DNA of 64,000 nt from Bin87 sp963666415. GTDB taxonomy: Bacteria > Chloroflexota > Dehalococcoidia > Lucifugimonadales > UBA3495. The stretch covers positions 186,001 through 250,000 of the forward strand of contig CAXXPD010000002.1 in the NCBI GenBank assembly GCA_963666415.2, given 5' to 3'. Positions 27,861 to 38,382 of the stretch are shown here, one piece after another. Position 1 is the first letter of the stretch. The number at the start of each line of letters is the position of its first letter. A model generated the notes under the pieces. It did no database searches. It was not told the origin of the DNA and was given only the letters and a program-made list of their open reading frames with translations. The translations under genes and the position numbers were made by a program.

Positions 27861-28565
27861 CTAGCAAAGCGGTTGGACTAGAGTCGCGTTGTTGTTACTG
27901 GCGCGGTTAACGTTAGTGGACACCGGATGGAGGGTAATGCCGGGCCAGTCGGCGGGTTGCAACAGGGACCGCAAGGGTTCCGGTTCGAGGTTAGCTGACA
28001 GCCACCGGTCGTACTGCTCGGGTTGCAGGATGACGGGCATTCGGTCGTGAACGTTAGCGACCAATTCGTTGGCGGCGCAGGTGATGATGGCGCAGGCGTC
28101 CATAGGCCCGTCCGGGGTTGGGGAGGTTGACCAGATGCCGGCGAAGGCCACCGGTGCGCCATCCGGTCGGTGAAACCACATCGGAACCCGGCTGCCTGAC
28201 GGGTCTTTGCGCCACTCGTAGAAGCCGTTGGCCGGTACCAGGCAGCGGCGATGGGCGACGGCATCGCGGAAGGTGGGGCGTTGGCGGATGGTTTCGGCGC
28301 GGGCGTTGAACAGAGGCCGGTTCGCCCCGGCGCCCTGGCGCGGGCGTACGGCGGGCATGCCCCAGCGCAGGATGCGGGGGATACGGGCGTCGGGATTGTC
28401 CGGGTCGTCCCGGTTTTGCACGGTATTGCTCTGGACGGTGAGGATGCCCGTGGTGGGCGGGATGTTCCAGCGGGGCTGGTAGATGTCACGGACGACGGTG
28501 GGAGCGAAGTTGAACTGCTCCGCCAGATCGTCGAGCTCGGAGAAGAGGCCAAAGCGTCCGCACAT
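27861..28565 (-). CDS. yedK: SRAP-domain protein, YedK/HMCES type
   Basis: The 234-aa product has the SRAP signature: Cys2 directly after the initiator Met (the residue that crosslinks to abasic sites), N34 in RWNIPPT, NARAE at 87-91, Glu117 in PANGFYEW, and His173 in HDRMPVIL. The family forms a thiazolidine crosslink with abasic sites in single-stranded DNA and is commonly linked to the SOS response. It lay divergent from imuB before IS66 copy 2 entered the gap. The frame is intact, so it is probably functional. Confidence 0.9.
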   Translation of the reverse strand: MCGRFGLFSELDDLAEQFNFAPTVVRDIYQPRWNIPPTTGILTVQSNTVQNRDDPDNPDARIPRILRWGMPAVRPRQGAGANRPLFNARAETIRQRPTFRDAVAHRRCLVPANGFYEWRKDPSGSRVPMWFHRPDGAPVAFAGIWSTSPTPDGPMDACAIITCAANELVANVHDRMPVILQPEQYDRWLSANLEPEPLRSLLQPADWPGITLHPVSTNVNRASNNNATLVQPLC

Positions 28566-28770
28566 GGTGGCTACTCAGACAGTTCAGGAAACGAGGTTCT
28601 CGTCGAGTCTTGCTGTCGGATGGTTGAACCAACCACCAAATCTACCGGACGTTCAAACATATGCTCCAGGGTCTCCAACAGACCAAAAATGGAAGTACCC
28701 GGCAAGGCCGTTGGGTGGGTAACCCATTATAACCGGATTGTACGTGAACGGGCAGCGGGGATGACATTTC

Positions 28771-30223
28771 GTAACAGTTCAGACTTGGTGAGGTGAATTG
28801 GCCGAAGGCGGGTTGCCGAACGCTGGCACGGGTGGCGGCGGTTATGTCATATACAGGGAGTGGATACCGAAATTGACCTGACCACCGCCACCCGCGATGT
28901 CCTCATTGCCATCATCGCCCAACTGCAGGCCACCGTTCTGGAACAGCAGCGGGTGATTGAGCGGTTGCAGCGGCGGATTGCCGAACTGGAAGGCCAGGCG
29001 AAACCGGGCGGCCCGCTCCGAATGCCCGGCCTCAAGGCGAAATCGGGCCGGAAGCCCCCAGCGCAGCAGGGGCCCCGCAAGCAGCGACGCCACGGCTTCG
29101 CTCGCCCGCGCATGACACCGACCCACCGGGTGGAGCACGTGATGGAGAACTGTCCCGATTGCGGCGCCCACCGGTCCGGCGGCTGGATCCAGCGCACTCG
29201 GGAGGTCATCGAGCTGCCGGTGGTTCCGGTGCAAGTCACCGAGCACGTCTACATTGCTCGGACTTGCCCGGCCTGCCGACGGCGCTGCACACCTCCGGCG
29301 GAACTGGACAGCGTGGTCCTGGGCCAGCAGCGTCTCGGCGTCAACCTGCTCAGCCTGATCGCCACGCTGCGGGAAGAGGGGCGGCTGCCCATCCGCAGCG
29401 TCCAGTGGTATCTGGACACCGTGCACCAGTTGCGCCTCAGCGTGGGGGCCATCGTGAGCGCCATCCATCGCACGGCGCAGCGGGCCCAACCGGCAGTGGC
29501 CGCGATCCTGGACCGCATCCGCGCCAGCCCAGTGGTCCACGCCGACGAAACCGGCTGGCGTCAGAGCGGGGCCAACGGCTACGTGTGGACTTTCAGCACC
29601 CCCACCGAGCGCTACTTCCTGCGGCGGGGTCGGGGCAAGGCGGTGGTGGACGAGGCGCTGAGCGATGCTTTCTCCGGAGTGCTGGTCAGCGATTTCTACG
29701 CTGCCTACCACCATTACGATGGCCCCAAGCAGCGGTGCTGGGCCCACCTGCTGCGGGACATCCACGACCAGCGCACCCGCTACCCCAAAGACGCCGCACT
29801 GGCCCGATGGGCCGCGGCCGTCCACCAGCTCTATGTCGCAGCCAAAGCCTGCAACCATCACGAGCCATGGCAAAGGCGTGTTGCCCAACTGGCCTGGGAG
29901 CGGAAGCTGCTGGCCATCTGCCGCCCTTTCCTGTCTGACCCGTCGGTTGTCCAGGGCAAGCTGTGCCGGCGCATCGAGCGCTTCATCAAGGAACTCTTCG
30001 TCTTCGTGGCCGAACCGGACGTGCCGTCGGACAACAACCCGGCCGAACGCAGCCTGCGCCACCTGGTCATCAGTCGCAAGATCAGCGGCGGCACCCGCTC
30101 GGAGCAGGGCACCGAGAGCAAGATGACGCTGGCATCCCTCTTCGGCACCTGGCGCGCCCAGGGTCTAAATCCTCTCGCCGCCTGCCGTCAACTGCTCATT
30201 TCCCCGCAACTCTGAACTGTTAC
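28771..30223 (+). mobile_element. IS66-family element, copy 2
   Basis: 1,453 bp with GTAACAG...CTGTTAC ends and a perfect 8-bp duplication GACATTTC (28763-28770 and 30224-30231). It sits between yedK and imuB and stops 12 bp short of the imuB -35 box. Confidence 0.95.
28860..30215 (+). CDS. IS66-family transposase, copy 2
   Basis: A 451-aa protein nearly identical to copy 1. Differences I can see include RPRMTPTH for RRRMTPTH, PVQVTEHVYIAR for PAQVTEHVYLAR, and AELDSVVLG for AELGGVVLG. All catalytic and zinc motifs are present, so it is probably active. Confidence 0.9.
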   Translation: MDTEIDLTTATRDVLIAIIAQLQATVLEQQRVIERLQRRIAELEGQAKPGGPLRMPGLKAKSGRKPPAQQGPRKQRRHGFARPRMTPTHRVEHVMENCPDCGAHRSGGWIQRTREVIELPVVPVQVTEHVYIARTCPACRRRCTPPAELDSVVLGQQRLGVNLLSLIATLREEGRLPIRSVQWYLDTVHQLRLSVGAIVSAIHRTAQRAQPAVAAILDRIRASPVVHADETGWRQSGANGYVWTFSTPTERYFLRRGRGKAVVDEALSDAFSGVLVSDFYAAYHHYDGPKQRCWAHLLRDIHDQRTRYPKDAALARWAAAVHQLYVAAKACNHHEPWQRRVAQLAWERKLLAICRPFLSDPSVVQGKLCRRIERFIKELFVFVAEPDVPSDNNPAERSLRHLVISRKISGGTRSEQGTESKMTLASLFGTWRAQGLNPLAACRQLLISPQL

Positions 30224-30235
30224 GACATTTCCCGG

Positions 30236-30264
30236 TTGAAACCGAACGAACGTTCGCATACTAT
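30236..30264 (+). promoter_or_regulatory. imuB promoter with embedded LexA box
   Basis: TTGAAA (30236-30241) and TACTAT (30259-30264) are separated by exactly 17 bp. CGAACGAACGTTCG (30243-30256) fills the spacer and matches the CGAAC-N4-GTTCG LexA operator. Binding of LexA there would block RNA polymerase, which is classic SOS control of the mutasome genes. Confidence 0.8.
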
Positions 30265-30337
30265 TCCCAGTGCGTTGATGCTACGACGATGCTGACGGTG
30301 ATGCTAAACGACGCCCGCGGATGCTACTGAACGAACT

Positions 30338-31753
30338 ATGCTTGCCGGTTGCTTTCTGATTACCCACCTACCGATCAAGGCCGAGCTGGCCCGACGGCCC
30401 GCACTGGCCGGCCGGGCCGTGGCGCTGCTGTACGGACCGGAGAGCCGTCCGGTGGTGCTGGACGCCTCCGGAGCAGCCCAGGGGAGTGCAGTCGGGTCAA
30501 TCGCTGGCGCTGGCGCTGTCCCGCTGCCGGGATCTGCTGACCCTGCCGGCCGACCTGGCCTATTACGACGGAGTATCCAATGGCATCGACGAGGCGCTGG
30601 CCGGAGTGGTGGACCGGATCGAGCCGGCGGGCTGGGGTTACTTCTACCTGGGGCTGGACGGCATGGCGGAGATGTATCGGGGCGAGACTGGGCTGTTCGA
30701 CGCGTTGCTGGCCACGTGCCAGCCCGAGTTCAGGCCCCGCTTGGGCGTGGCCCGGGGCAAGTTTCCCGCTTCTGTGCGGCGGCGCTGGCGACGGCCGGCG
30801 AGGTGCAGCGGGTGCACGGCGGTTTCGAGGCAGTGGCGGCCTGGCTGGCCACGCTGCCCGTGGGCTGGCTGCCGCTGGCGGCCGCCGGCGTGGAGCGACT
30901 GCAAACCTTTGGCATCCGCACGCTGGGTCAGTTGGCGGCGTTGCCGCTGGCGGCGGCGCAGGCGCAGCTGGGCTGGGCCGGCCTGAGAGCGTGGGAGCTG
31001 GCCCGTGGAATTGACCGGGAGCCGTTGCGCCCCCAGGCTGCGCCGGAGCAGGTTACGGAGCGGCTGGCGTTTCCGTTCCCAATGGTGGGGTCGCAGATGC
31101 TGCGGCCGGCGCTGGAAGCCCTGGCGGGACGAGCCTGGACGCGTAGCATCCTGCGTAACCGATGCGCCGGTTGCGTGCAGCTGGAAGGGTCGCTGACCGA
31201 GGGCGGCGTCTGGCGCTACGGACGGGCCTTCCGTATGCCGGCGTGTTCGCCGGATGCCGCCGTCAGCGCGCTGGTGAACGGACTGGCCGCCGTGGGTCGG
31301 GACGGCGCGTCCCGCTACCCCACCGGGGAGCTGGACGACCTGTCCCTGACCCTGACCAACCTGCGGGACGACGCCGGCATCCAGTCCGGGTTGTGGCCCG
31401 AGCACCGGCGGGGTCTGGAGTTGGCCCGCCTGCCCGACGTAGCCGCCGGCGTGGACCGGGTGGTGGCCCTGGAACCGGAGTCGCCGCTGCCGGAACGCCG
31501 CCGGGTCTTCGCCGCCTCGCTGCGACCGCTGAGTCTGCCTCCGCCAGTGCAGGTGGCGACCCTGGAATCAGGCGTGCCGCGAAGAGTGGGGGGGCCGGTG
31601 CAGCGGGTGCAGGACCTGTGGGAGGTGGAGACGGAATGGTGGCGTCCCCAGCCCGTGCACCGACGCTACTGTTTGCTGGAACTGGAGGGGGGGCGGATGG
31701 AAACGGTCTTTGAGGATCGTCGGGGCGGGGGCTGGTACCGGCAGAGCGGATAA
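30338..31753 (+). pseudogene. imuB: ImuB, Y-family polymerase-like mutasome protein (two compensating frameshifts)
   Basis: The start MLAGCFLITHLPIKAELARR is Y-family-like but lacks the first catalytic Asp at that position, as expected for ImuB. Coding moves to another frame at about 30,480 (QSGQSLALALSRCRDLLTLP, then GYFYLGLDGM). It returns at about 30,775 (AAALATAGEVQRV, GVERLQTFGIRTLGQLAALP), so the shifts cancel over ~295 nt. The C-terminal region matches the ImuB little-finger and tail. ImuB bridges the beta clamp, ImuA or similar, and DnaE2 in error-prone bypass. A LexA-controlled promoter lies 74 bp upstream and dnaE2 follows five bases after the stop. Confidence 0.8.
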
Positions 31754-31758
31754 TAGAC

Positions 31759-32658
31759 GTGTCTTCCGCCGAATACGTGGAGCTCAGAGCTCACTCCTGG
31801 TATTCGTTCCTGAACGGCGCATCGTCGGTGGACGAGCTGCTGGCCCGGACTGCCGAGTTGGAGATGCCGGCCCTGGGGATGACCGACGTCAACAACCTGT
31901 GCGGCGCGCTGGAGTTTGCCCGGGCCGCCACGGCCCTGGGCATTCAGCCCATCAGCGGGGCCGACCTGCTGCTGGACGAGGACGGTGACCCGGCGCCGGT
32001 TTCGCTGCTGGCCGAGTCGGGAGCCGGCTATGCCAACCTGTCGCGCCTGTTGTCCCTGGCCCACCTGTCCGGAGGGCGGCGCACGCCGATGGCGGATGCG
32101 ACCCTGGTGCCCGAGCACACCGCCGGCCTGATCCTGCTGGCCGGCGCGCCGGGCAGTCGTCTGGCCCGGCTGGTGGACCGGAGGGAGTGGGCCGAGTCCG
32201 AGGCAACGCTGCGTCGCTACCTCGGCTGGTTCGGCAGCCGCTCGGTATACTTGGAGCTGCAACAGCACCTGGTGCGGGGCGACACCACGCGCATCCGGCG
32301 CCTCGGCGAGCTGGCGGAGCGCTGCGGAGTGGAGGCGGTGGCCACCAACGAGGCCTGGTATCACCGGCTGGGGCGAGCCAGGCTGCACGACGTACTCACC
32401 GCCATCCGGCACAATCAGTCGCTCTCCGAAGTGCAGCGCTGGCTCAAAACCAACCACCAGTACTGGCTGAAGTCGGGGGAAAGCATGCAGACCCTGTTCC
32501 GGTCGACGCCGGAAGCCCTGCGGAATTCTCTCGCCATCGCGGAACGATGCTCAGACTTCAACCTGTCGGACTACATGGTCGACCGTTACCGCTTTCCCGA
32601 CTGCCCGGTACCCGATGGCCACGACGCCCAGAGCTGGTTTGAGGAGCTGTGTCGGCGG
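31759..32658 (+). pseudogene. dnaE2: DnaE2 error-prone polymerase, N-terminal fragment
   Basis: From GTG 31759 the first 300 residues match the PHP domain start of DnaE2: YVELRAHSWYSFLNGASSVD, MPALGMTDVNNLCGALEFAR, GIQPISGADLLL. A full DnaE2 is above 1,000 aa. At 32,658 the gene ends in IS256 copy 2. No further dnaE2 sequence occurs on the other side of the IS or elsewhere in the window. The polymerase domain is therefore gone and the imuB-dnaE2 cassette cannot be functional from this locus. Confidence 0.85.
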
Positions 32659-34036
32659 GGTAGTGTCCCGTCAAGTAGTGTAAAAGCGCGTCATCCCTTT
32701 TGATGTTGATCAGGCCGCTGCGTCCAGCATATTGGGCGTCGGCAGTGCCTCGTTGCCGGCGGCGTTGGGGATGGTGAGGTAGCGGCGGGCTTCGGCCCAC
32801 TCGTCGTGTTGCTCGGCCAGCACCGCGCCCACCAGGCGCCGCGCCGACAGCCGGTTGGGGAAAATGCCCACCACGTCAGTCCGGCGCCTTATCTCCCGGT
32901 TCAGCCGTTCCTGCGGGTTGTTGGACCACAGCTTCTGCCAGTGGGCCACTGGGAAGGCCGTGAAGGCGAGGATGTCCGGCGCGGCATCCGCCAGCAGCTC
33001 GGCCACCTGGGCAAAGGGCTCCCGGAGTTGTTCCACCACTCGGTCCAATTGGCCGTGGACCTCGGCGGGAGACAGTTGCTGGTAGATGGTGCGGACCATG
33101 CGAGAATGTCCTGGGTGGCCAGGCCGGGTTGGGCACGCTTGGGCACTCGGGTGAGCAGGTTGGCCATGAAGTGGGTGCGGCAGCGCTGCCAGCTGGCCCC
33201 AGTGAACACCGCGGCGATGGCGTTCTTCAGCCCCTGGTGAGCATCGGAGGTTACCAGCTCCACCCCGCTGAGGCCCCGAGCGGTCAGCGACCGCAGGAAG
33301 GCCAGCCAGAAGGCGCCGTCCTCGCTGGCGCCCACGTCCATACCCAGGATCTCACGCTGCCCTTCGGCATTGACCCCCGTCGCCACCACCACGCAGACGT
33401 TGACGATGCGACCGCCCTCCCGAACCTTCTGGGTCAGGCCGTCCAGCCACACGTAGGGGTAGGGACCATCGTCCAGGGGCCGACCCAGGAAACTCTCCAC
33501 CACTTCGTCCAGTTGCTCGCAGATGCGCGACACCTGGCTGCTGGAAATGCCGTCGCAACCCAGGGCCTTGATCAGATCGTCCACCCGCCGAGTGGACACG
33601 CCTTCTACATAGGCTTGCTGGATGACGGCCAGCAGGGCTTTCTCGCTGCGCCGCCGCGGTTCCAGCAGGCTGGGGAAGTAGCTGCCTTCCCGCAGCTTGG
33701 GAATGTGCAACTCCATGGTGCCGACCCGGGTATCCCAGGTGCGGTTGCGGTAGCCGTTGCGGTAGGTGACCCGCTCCGGGCTGCGTTCGCCGTGCTGGGC
33801 GCCGATCTGGGCGGAAACCTCGGCGTCCATGATGCCGTCCACCAGGACCCGCAGTGCTTCCCGCAGCAAGTCCACGTCTCCGTCCATACCACGCTTGCGT
33901 AATAATTCCAAAAGATCCATTCTTTGCTTGACCACCGTCGTTCTCCTTGGTTGGGTTGTTGTTGCCATCAAGGATGACGCGGTGGTCAGCGTTTTGCCAA
34001 CCGCCTAACTCTTACACCACCTCCCGGTACTCTACT
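32659..34036 (-). mobile_element. IS256-family element, copy 2 (no target duplication)
   Basis: Complete ends (GGTAGTGTCCC on the left, AGTAGAGTACCGGGAG inward from the right). The 8 bp outside differ (GTCGGCGG against TGTGTTCC), which points to a deletion or recombination after insertion. Confidence 0.85.
32710..33935 (-). pseudogene. IS256 transposase, copy 2, frameshifted
   Basis: GTG 33935 follows AAGGAG. The layout is the same as copy 1 and includes the identical 14-nt CAGGACATTCTCGC insertion (about 33,100-33,113). This separates the catalytic N-terminal frame from the C-terminal frame, which restarts at 33,099 (MVRTIYQQLSPAEV). Confidence 0.85.
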
Positions 34037-34152
34037 TGTGTTCCGGAGCATCGGACATAGGCACCAGTTAGTAGCCCAGTTGTGCCGCCCGGCGTTTTGC
34101 TGCGCGCAGCGCGACCACGCGTTGTCGTTGCCGAGCTGATGAGCCTTATGCC
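34037..34152. other. Short non-coding stretch
   Basis: This is sequence between IS256 copy 2 and the vapB promoter. It is not dnaE2 and shows no coding signal. Confidence 0.5.
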
Positions 34153-34181
34153 TTGACCCGACGGCGGTGGGTGACTAGCAT
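34153..34181 (+). promoter_or_regulatory. Promoter of the vapBC-like operon
   Basis: TTGACC (34153-34158), 17-bp spacer, TAGCAT (34176-34181). The GTG start of the antitoxin gene follows 47 bp downstream. Confidence 0.55.
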
Positions 34182-34227
34182 GATGCTTCATAATGGCGTG
34201 GCAAGTGCGTCATGAGGAGACGGCAAC

Positions 34228-34491
34228 GTGAACCAGCTCACTGTCCGAGGCTTTGATGACGAACTGGCGGAACGCATCCGGCGCCTGGCGAAACGGGACG
34301 GCACGTCGCTGAATCAGGCGGCGCTGAAGCTGTTGCGCAAAGGAGCCGGCCTGGCTGATCCGGCCCAAAAGGCAGATACCGTTGGCTCGTCACTGGATCG
34401 TCTGATTGGCAGCTGGAGCGACGATGAAGCCGCCGAATTGGATGCCGCCCTTGAGGAATTCGAGACCATCGACGAATCCACCTGGCGATGA
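34228..34491 (+). CDS. vapB: VapB/FitA-like ribbon-helix-helix antitoxin
   Basis: An 87-aa product starting with GTG after GAGGAGAC. The N-terminal ribbon-helix-helix (NQLTVRGFDDELAERIRRLA) with the SLNQAALKLLRK helix is typical of FitA-type antitoxins. An acidic C-terminal tail (DDEAAELDAALEEFETIDES) would wrap around the toxin. It overlaps vapC by 4 nt (ATGA). Antitoxins of this class bind their own promoter together with the toxin, so the promoter just upstream is the likely operator. Confidence 0.85.
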   Translation: MNQLTVRGFDDELAERIRRLAKRDGTSLNQAALKLLRKGAGLADPAQKADTVGSSLDRLIGSWSDDEAAELDAALEEFETIDESTWR

Positions 34492-34892
34492 GGGTCCTGC
34501 TGGACTCCAACGCCTACTCAGGGCTGATGAGAGGTGATGACCAGACCGCGGCGGTGGTGCGCGAAGCCACTGAGGTCCTGATGTCGGCCGTCGTCATCGG
34601 CGAATTGCTCTACGGTTTTCGGAATGGCTCCCGGTTCGACAGAAACGCATCCGACCTACGGTCCTTCCTGGACAACCCCTACGTGTCCTTCGTGCCGGTG
34701 GGCCCCATAAGCGCCGACCGGTATTCCAGGATCGCGGCGGCGCTCAGGGCGAAGGGCAACCCCATTCCGACCAACGACGTGTGGATTGCCGCCCACGCCA
34801 TGGAAACGGGAGCCGACCTGGTATCGGCGGACCGGCATTTCGAGGCTGTGGACGGTATCGCGTGGCTGCGGCTGGGCAGCCAGAGCCGATAG
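34488..34892 (+). CDS. vapC: VapC-like PIN-domain RNase toxin
   Basis: A 134-aa PIN domain with the four acidic residues expected for metal binding: Asp6 in VLLDSNAYSG, Glu39 in VVIGELLYGF, Asp97 in PTNDVWIAAHA and Asp115 in LVSADRHFEA. It overlaps the antitoxin gene by 4 nt and stops 33 bp before the helicase fusion gene. PIN toxins of this family cleave tRNA or rRNA. The frame is intact, so the pair is probably functional. Confidence 0.9.
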   Translation: MRVLLDSNAYSGLMRGDDQTAAVVREATEVLMSAVVIGELLYGFRNGSRFDRNASDLRSFLDNPYVSFVPVGPISADRYSRIAAALRAKGNPIPTNDVWIAAHAMETGADLVSADRHFEAVDGIAWLRLGSQSR

Positions 34893-34925
34893 GGGCGCCC
34901 CGTTCGATGGGAAACGGATGATGGC

Positions 34926-37900
34926 ATGACGATGAGGAGCGGGAAACCGCCCAGGGCAAACCTCGCTGCCGTGTCGGGGGACCGATATAACGTGCTGGCC
35001 CGCTGTCTGTCGCTGGACCTGGAAGTTGGCCGGGCGGATGAGCGCATCCACGCCCTGGCCGGTGTGCGGCCGGACACCGGTCAATCCCTGGTTATTCCCA
35101 GGGTGGGCAACAATCCGGCGCCGGCGTTGGCCAGGCTGGACGAGCTGGCCGACGGCGTGGACTTTGTGCTGGGGCACAACGTGATCGGCTTCGACCTGCC
35201 CCACCTGCGAGCTGCAGATCCCCGCCTGCGCCTGCTGGGTCTGCCCGCGGTGGACACGCTTCGGCTCAATCCCCTGGCCTTCCCCAGGAATCCCTATCAT
35301 TATCTGGTGAAGCACTACCAGGATGGGTCGCTGCGTCGAGGGCGCCTGAATGATCCCGAACTGGACGCCAGGCTGACGCTGGAGGTGTTCGACAACCAGC
35401 AGAAGGCTTTCCGCGATGCGCGACCCGAGCTGCTCGCGGCGTGGCACTGGCTGTCAACCGCGAAAGACGGCGCGGGGTTCGACCAGTTTTTCTCGGCGCT
35501 GCGAGGTGCGCATCGGCCATCCGCCGCCGAGGCTCAGGACGCCATTCACCGGTGCCTGGCGGACAACTCCTGCCTCACCCAGGCCCGGGCGGCCGTGACG
35601 GATGCGGCACAGCAGGGCTGGGAACTTGCCTACGCGCTGGCGTGGCTGTCGGTGTCCGGGGGCAGCTCGGTGATGCCGCCCTGGGTGCGTCATCAATTTC
35701 CTGAGGCTGGCCGACTGGTTCGCCGGCTGCGGGATAACGCCTGTAGGGATTCCGACTGCGACTGGTGCCGGGAACGACACGACGTCCGTCGGGAACTGTC
35801 TCGCTGGTTCGGCTTTGACGACTTCCGGCCCGAGCCGGTGGGAGAGGCTGGTAGGCCCCTGCAGCGAGACATCGTCGAGGCGGCCATGGCCGGAGATCAC
35901 GTGCTGGGGATCCTGCCCACCGGCGCTGGCAAGTCGCTGTGCTACCAGCTGCCGGCCCTGTCGCGCTACGACAAAACCGGGGCCCTGACGGTGGTGATAT
36001 CGCCGCTGGTGGCCCTGATGGCCGACCAAGTGGCGGGTCTGGAGTCCCGCGGCATCGGCTCGTGCGTCACCGTCAACGGGCTCCTGTCCATGCCGGAGCG
36101 TGCCAATGCGCTGGAGCGGGTGCGCCTGGGAGACGCCGGCATCCTGATCATTTCACCGGAGCAACTGCGCAGCGTCTCCCTGCGGCGGGTCCTGGACCAG
36201 CGTGAGATCGGATCCTGGGTGCTGGACGAGGCCCACTGCCTCTCCAGGTGGGGCCACGACTTCCGGCCCGATTACCGTTACGTGGGACGCTTCATCCGCG
36301 AGAAGGCGGGAGACGATCCGGTGCCGCCGGTCCTATGCCTGACTGCCACCGCCAAGCCTGACGTGAAGGACGAAATTTTCGACTATTTCCATCAAGAGCT
36401 GGGCATTGCACTCAGGGTCTTCGACGGCGGCACCCGGCGCACCAACCTGGACTTCGTGGTGGTGCCGACCCGCGGCTCGGCGAAGTTCGACGATATTTAC
36501 CAGATACTGCAAGAGGACCTGCCGGAGCATGTGCCGGGCGGCGCCATCGTCTACTGCGCCACGCGGCGGCACAGCGCAGAGGTGGTGCAGTTCCTGCAGG
36601 AGAAGGGTGTAACGGCGGACTATTACCACGGGGGACTGCCGCCGGAGACCAAGAAAAACGTCCAGCAGAGTTTCATCCGCGGCGACCTGCGTGCCATCGT
36701 CGCCACCAACGCCTTCGGCATGGGCATTGACAAGCCGGACGTGCGCCTCGTGATCCACGCCGACATCCCCGGATCCCTGGAGAACTACCTGCAGGAGGCG
36801 GGAAGGGCGGGCCGGGACCAGCAGGCGGCCCGCTGCGTGCTGCTCTACGTCCAGGACGACGTGGAGCGCCAGTTCGGGATGTCGGCCCGTTCCAGACTGA
36901 CGCGGCGGGAAATCCACGGGGTACTGCGGGCGCTGCGCAATCTGGACCGCAGGAAGCGCCTGAACGGCGAGGTGGTGGCCACCGCCGGCGAGATCCTTCG
37001 CGAGGATGATGAGGGGGCCTTTGAGCGGGACTCCGCCACCGACGACACGCGGGTGCGGACGGCAGTGGCGTGGCTGGAAGAGGCGGTGCTGCTCACCCGG
37101 GAAGCGAACCTGGTGCAGGTGTTCCCCTCGTCGCTGCGGGTCGGGTCAACCGACGAGGCGGAGGCGCGGCTGGCGAGGGTGGATATCACTAATCAGTACC
37201 GGAAACAGCTGCTGACCATCTGCCGGTCGCTGTTTGAGGCGGATGCGGACGAGGGGATATCCACCGATGAGCTGATGGCCGTATCGGGTCTCACTCCCGA
37301 GGAGGTGCGGAAAGCGCTCTACGACCTGGAGGCAATGGGCATTGCCGGCAACGACACAGCGCTCACCGCCTTCGTTCATGCGGGAGTGGCGCGTGGTTCG
37401 CGGAGACGCTTCCAGGAGGCCGCGGCGCTGGAGGAGAGCCTGATCGACCTGATGCGGGAGAAGGCCCCCGATATGGCAAAGGGTGAAACGTCCGCGCTGC
37501 ATCTCCGTCAGGCCACCCAGGAACTCAAGGATGAGGGTCATACTCACGCGCTGCCGGAACTCCTCAGGGGAATCGTGCGCAGCATCGCCGCCGATGGGCG
37601 TGGTGAGGGTGGTGGCGGAGGAAGCCTGGGACTGCGCGGTCCGGACCGGGAGACGGTGCAGGTGACGCTGCAGCGGGAGTGGGGGGCGTTGGGAAAAACG
37701 GCGGAGCTGCGCCGCACCGCGGCGGGCCTGCTGCTGGACCATCTGCTTTCCGCCCTGCCCCAGGACAGTCGGGGCACCGACCTGCTGGCCGAAACCACCA
37801 TGGGCAAGCTGCTGGCGGCGGTGAAGTCCGACCTGATCCTGAAGAGCCAGATCAGGCATCCCGACCGGCTGACGGACCGGGCCCTGCTGTGGCTGCACGA

Positions 37901-38382
37901 GCAGGAAGTCGTCAGGTTGAACAAGGGACTGGCGGTGTTTCGGCCGGCCATGACCATCCTCCTGAAGCCGGAACAGCGGGGTTTCGCCCGGGCGGATTTC
38001 GCATCCCTCCAGCTGCATTACGACGAACAGATTCGGCAGATCCACGTGATGGCGGAATACGCCCAGCATGGCCTGAGGCAGACGGCCGACCATCTGGGTC
38101 TGGCCATGGACTATTTCAGCCTGACCGAGGAGGAGTTCCTGGAGCGTTGGCTGCCGGGCCGGGACCAGGAGACGTCGCGGCAGACCACGCCCGAGTCGTG
38201 GCGAGCCATCGTGGAGACCCTGAACAATCCGATACAGCGTCGTATCGTCGCCGACGACCGGGAGCAGACCAACGTGCTGATCCTGGCCGGACCCGGCTCG
38301 GGGAAGACCAGGGTGCTGGTGCATCGCATTGCGTACCTGATTCGGGTGAGGCGGGAGAACCCCCGGGGCATCCTGGCCCTAG
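34926..38382 (+). pseudogene. DEDD exonuclease-RecQ-UvrD fusion, 5' segment
   Basis: The first 1,152 residues of a 1,718-aa protein. Residues ~25-160 form a DEDD-type 3'-5' exonuclease fold: LSLDLEVG (D, E), VLGHNVIGFDLPHLRA (Asp) and NDPELDARLTLEVF (Asp). A Cys cluster CRDSDCDWCRE precedes a RecQ helicase with LPTGAGKSLCYQLP (~329) and DEAHCLSRWGHDFRPDYR (~433), plus the later RecQ motifs (GRAGRDQQAARC). A UvrD-type Walker A, GPGSGKT, starts at about 1,121. The gene breaks at CTAG 38379-38382, where a MITE entered. It follows vapC by 33 bp. A GTG 63 bp downstream of the ATG, preceded by GGGGGA, is an alternative start. Confidence 0.8.

Noticed and set aside
36333..38324. Long minus-strand frames within the helicase gene
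   Set aside because: They are antisense to strongly motif-supported helicase coding, with no ribosome binding sites or domain content.
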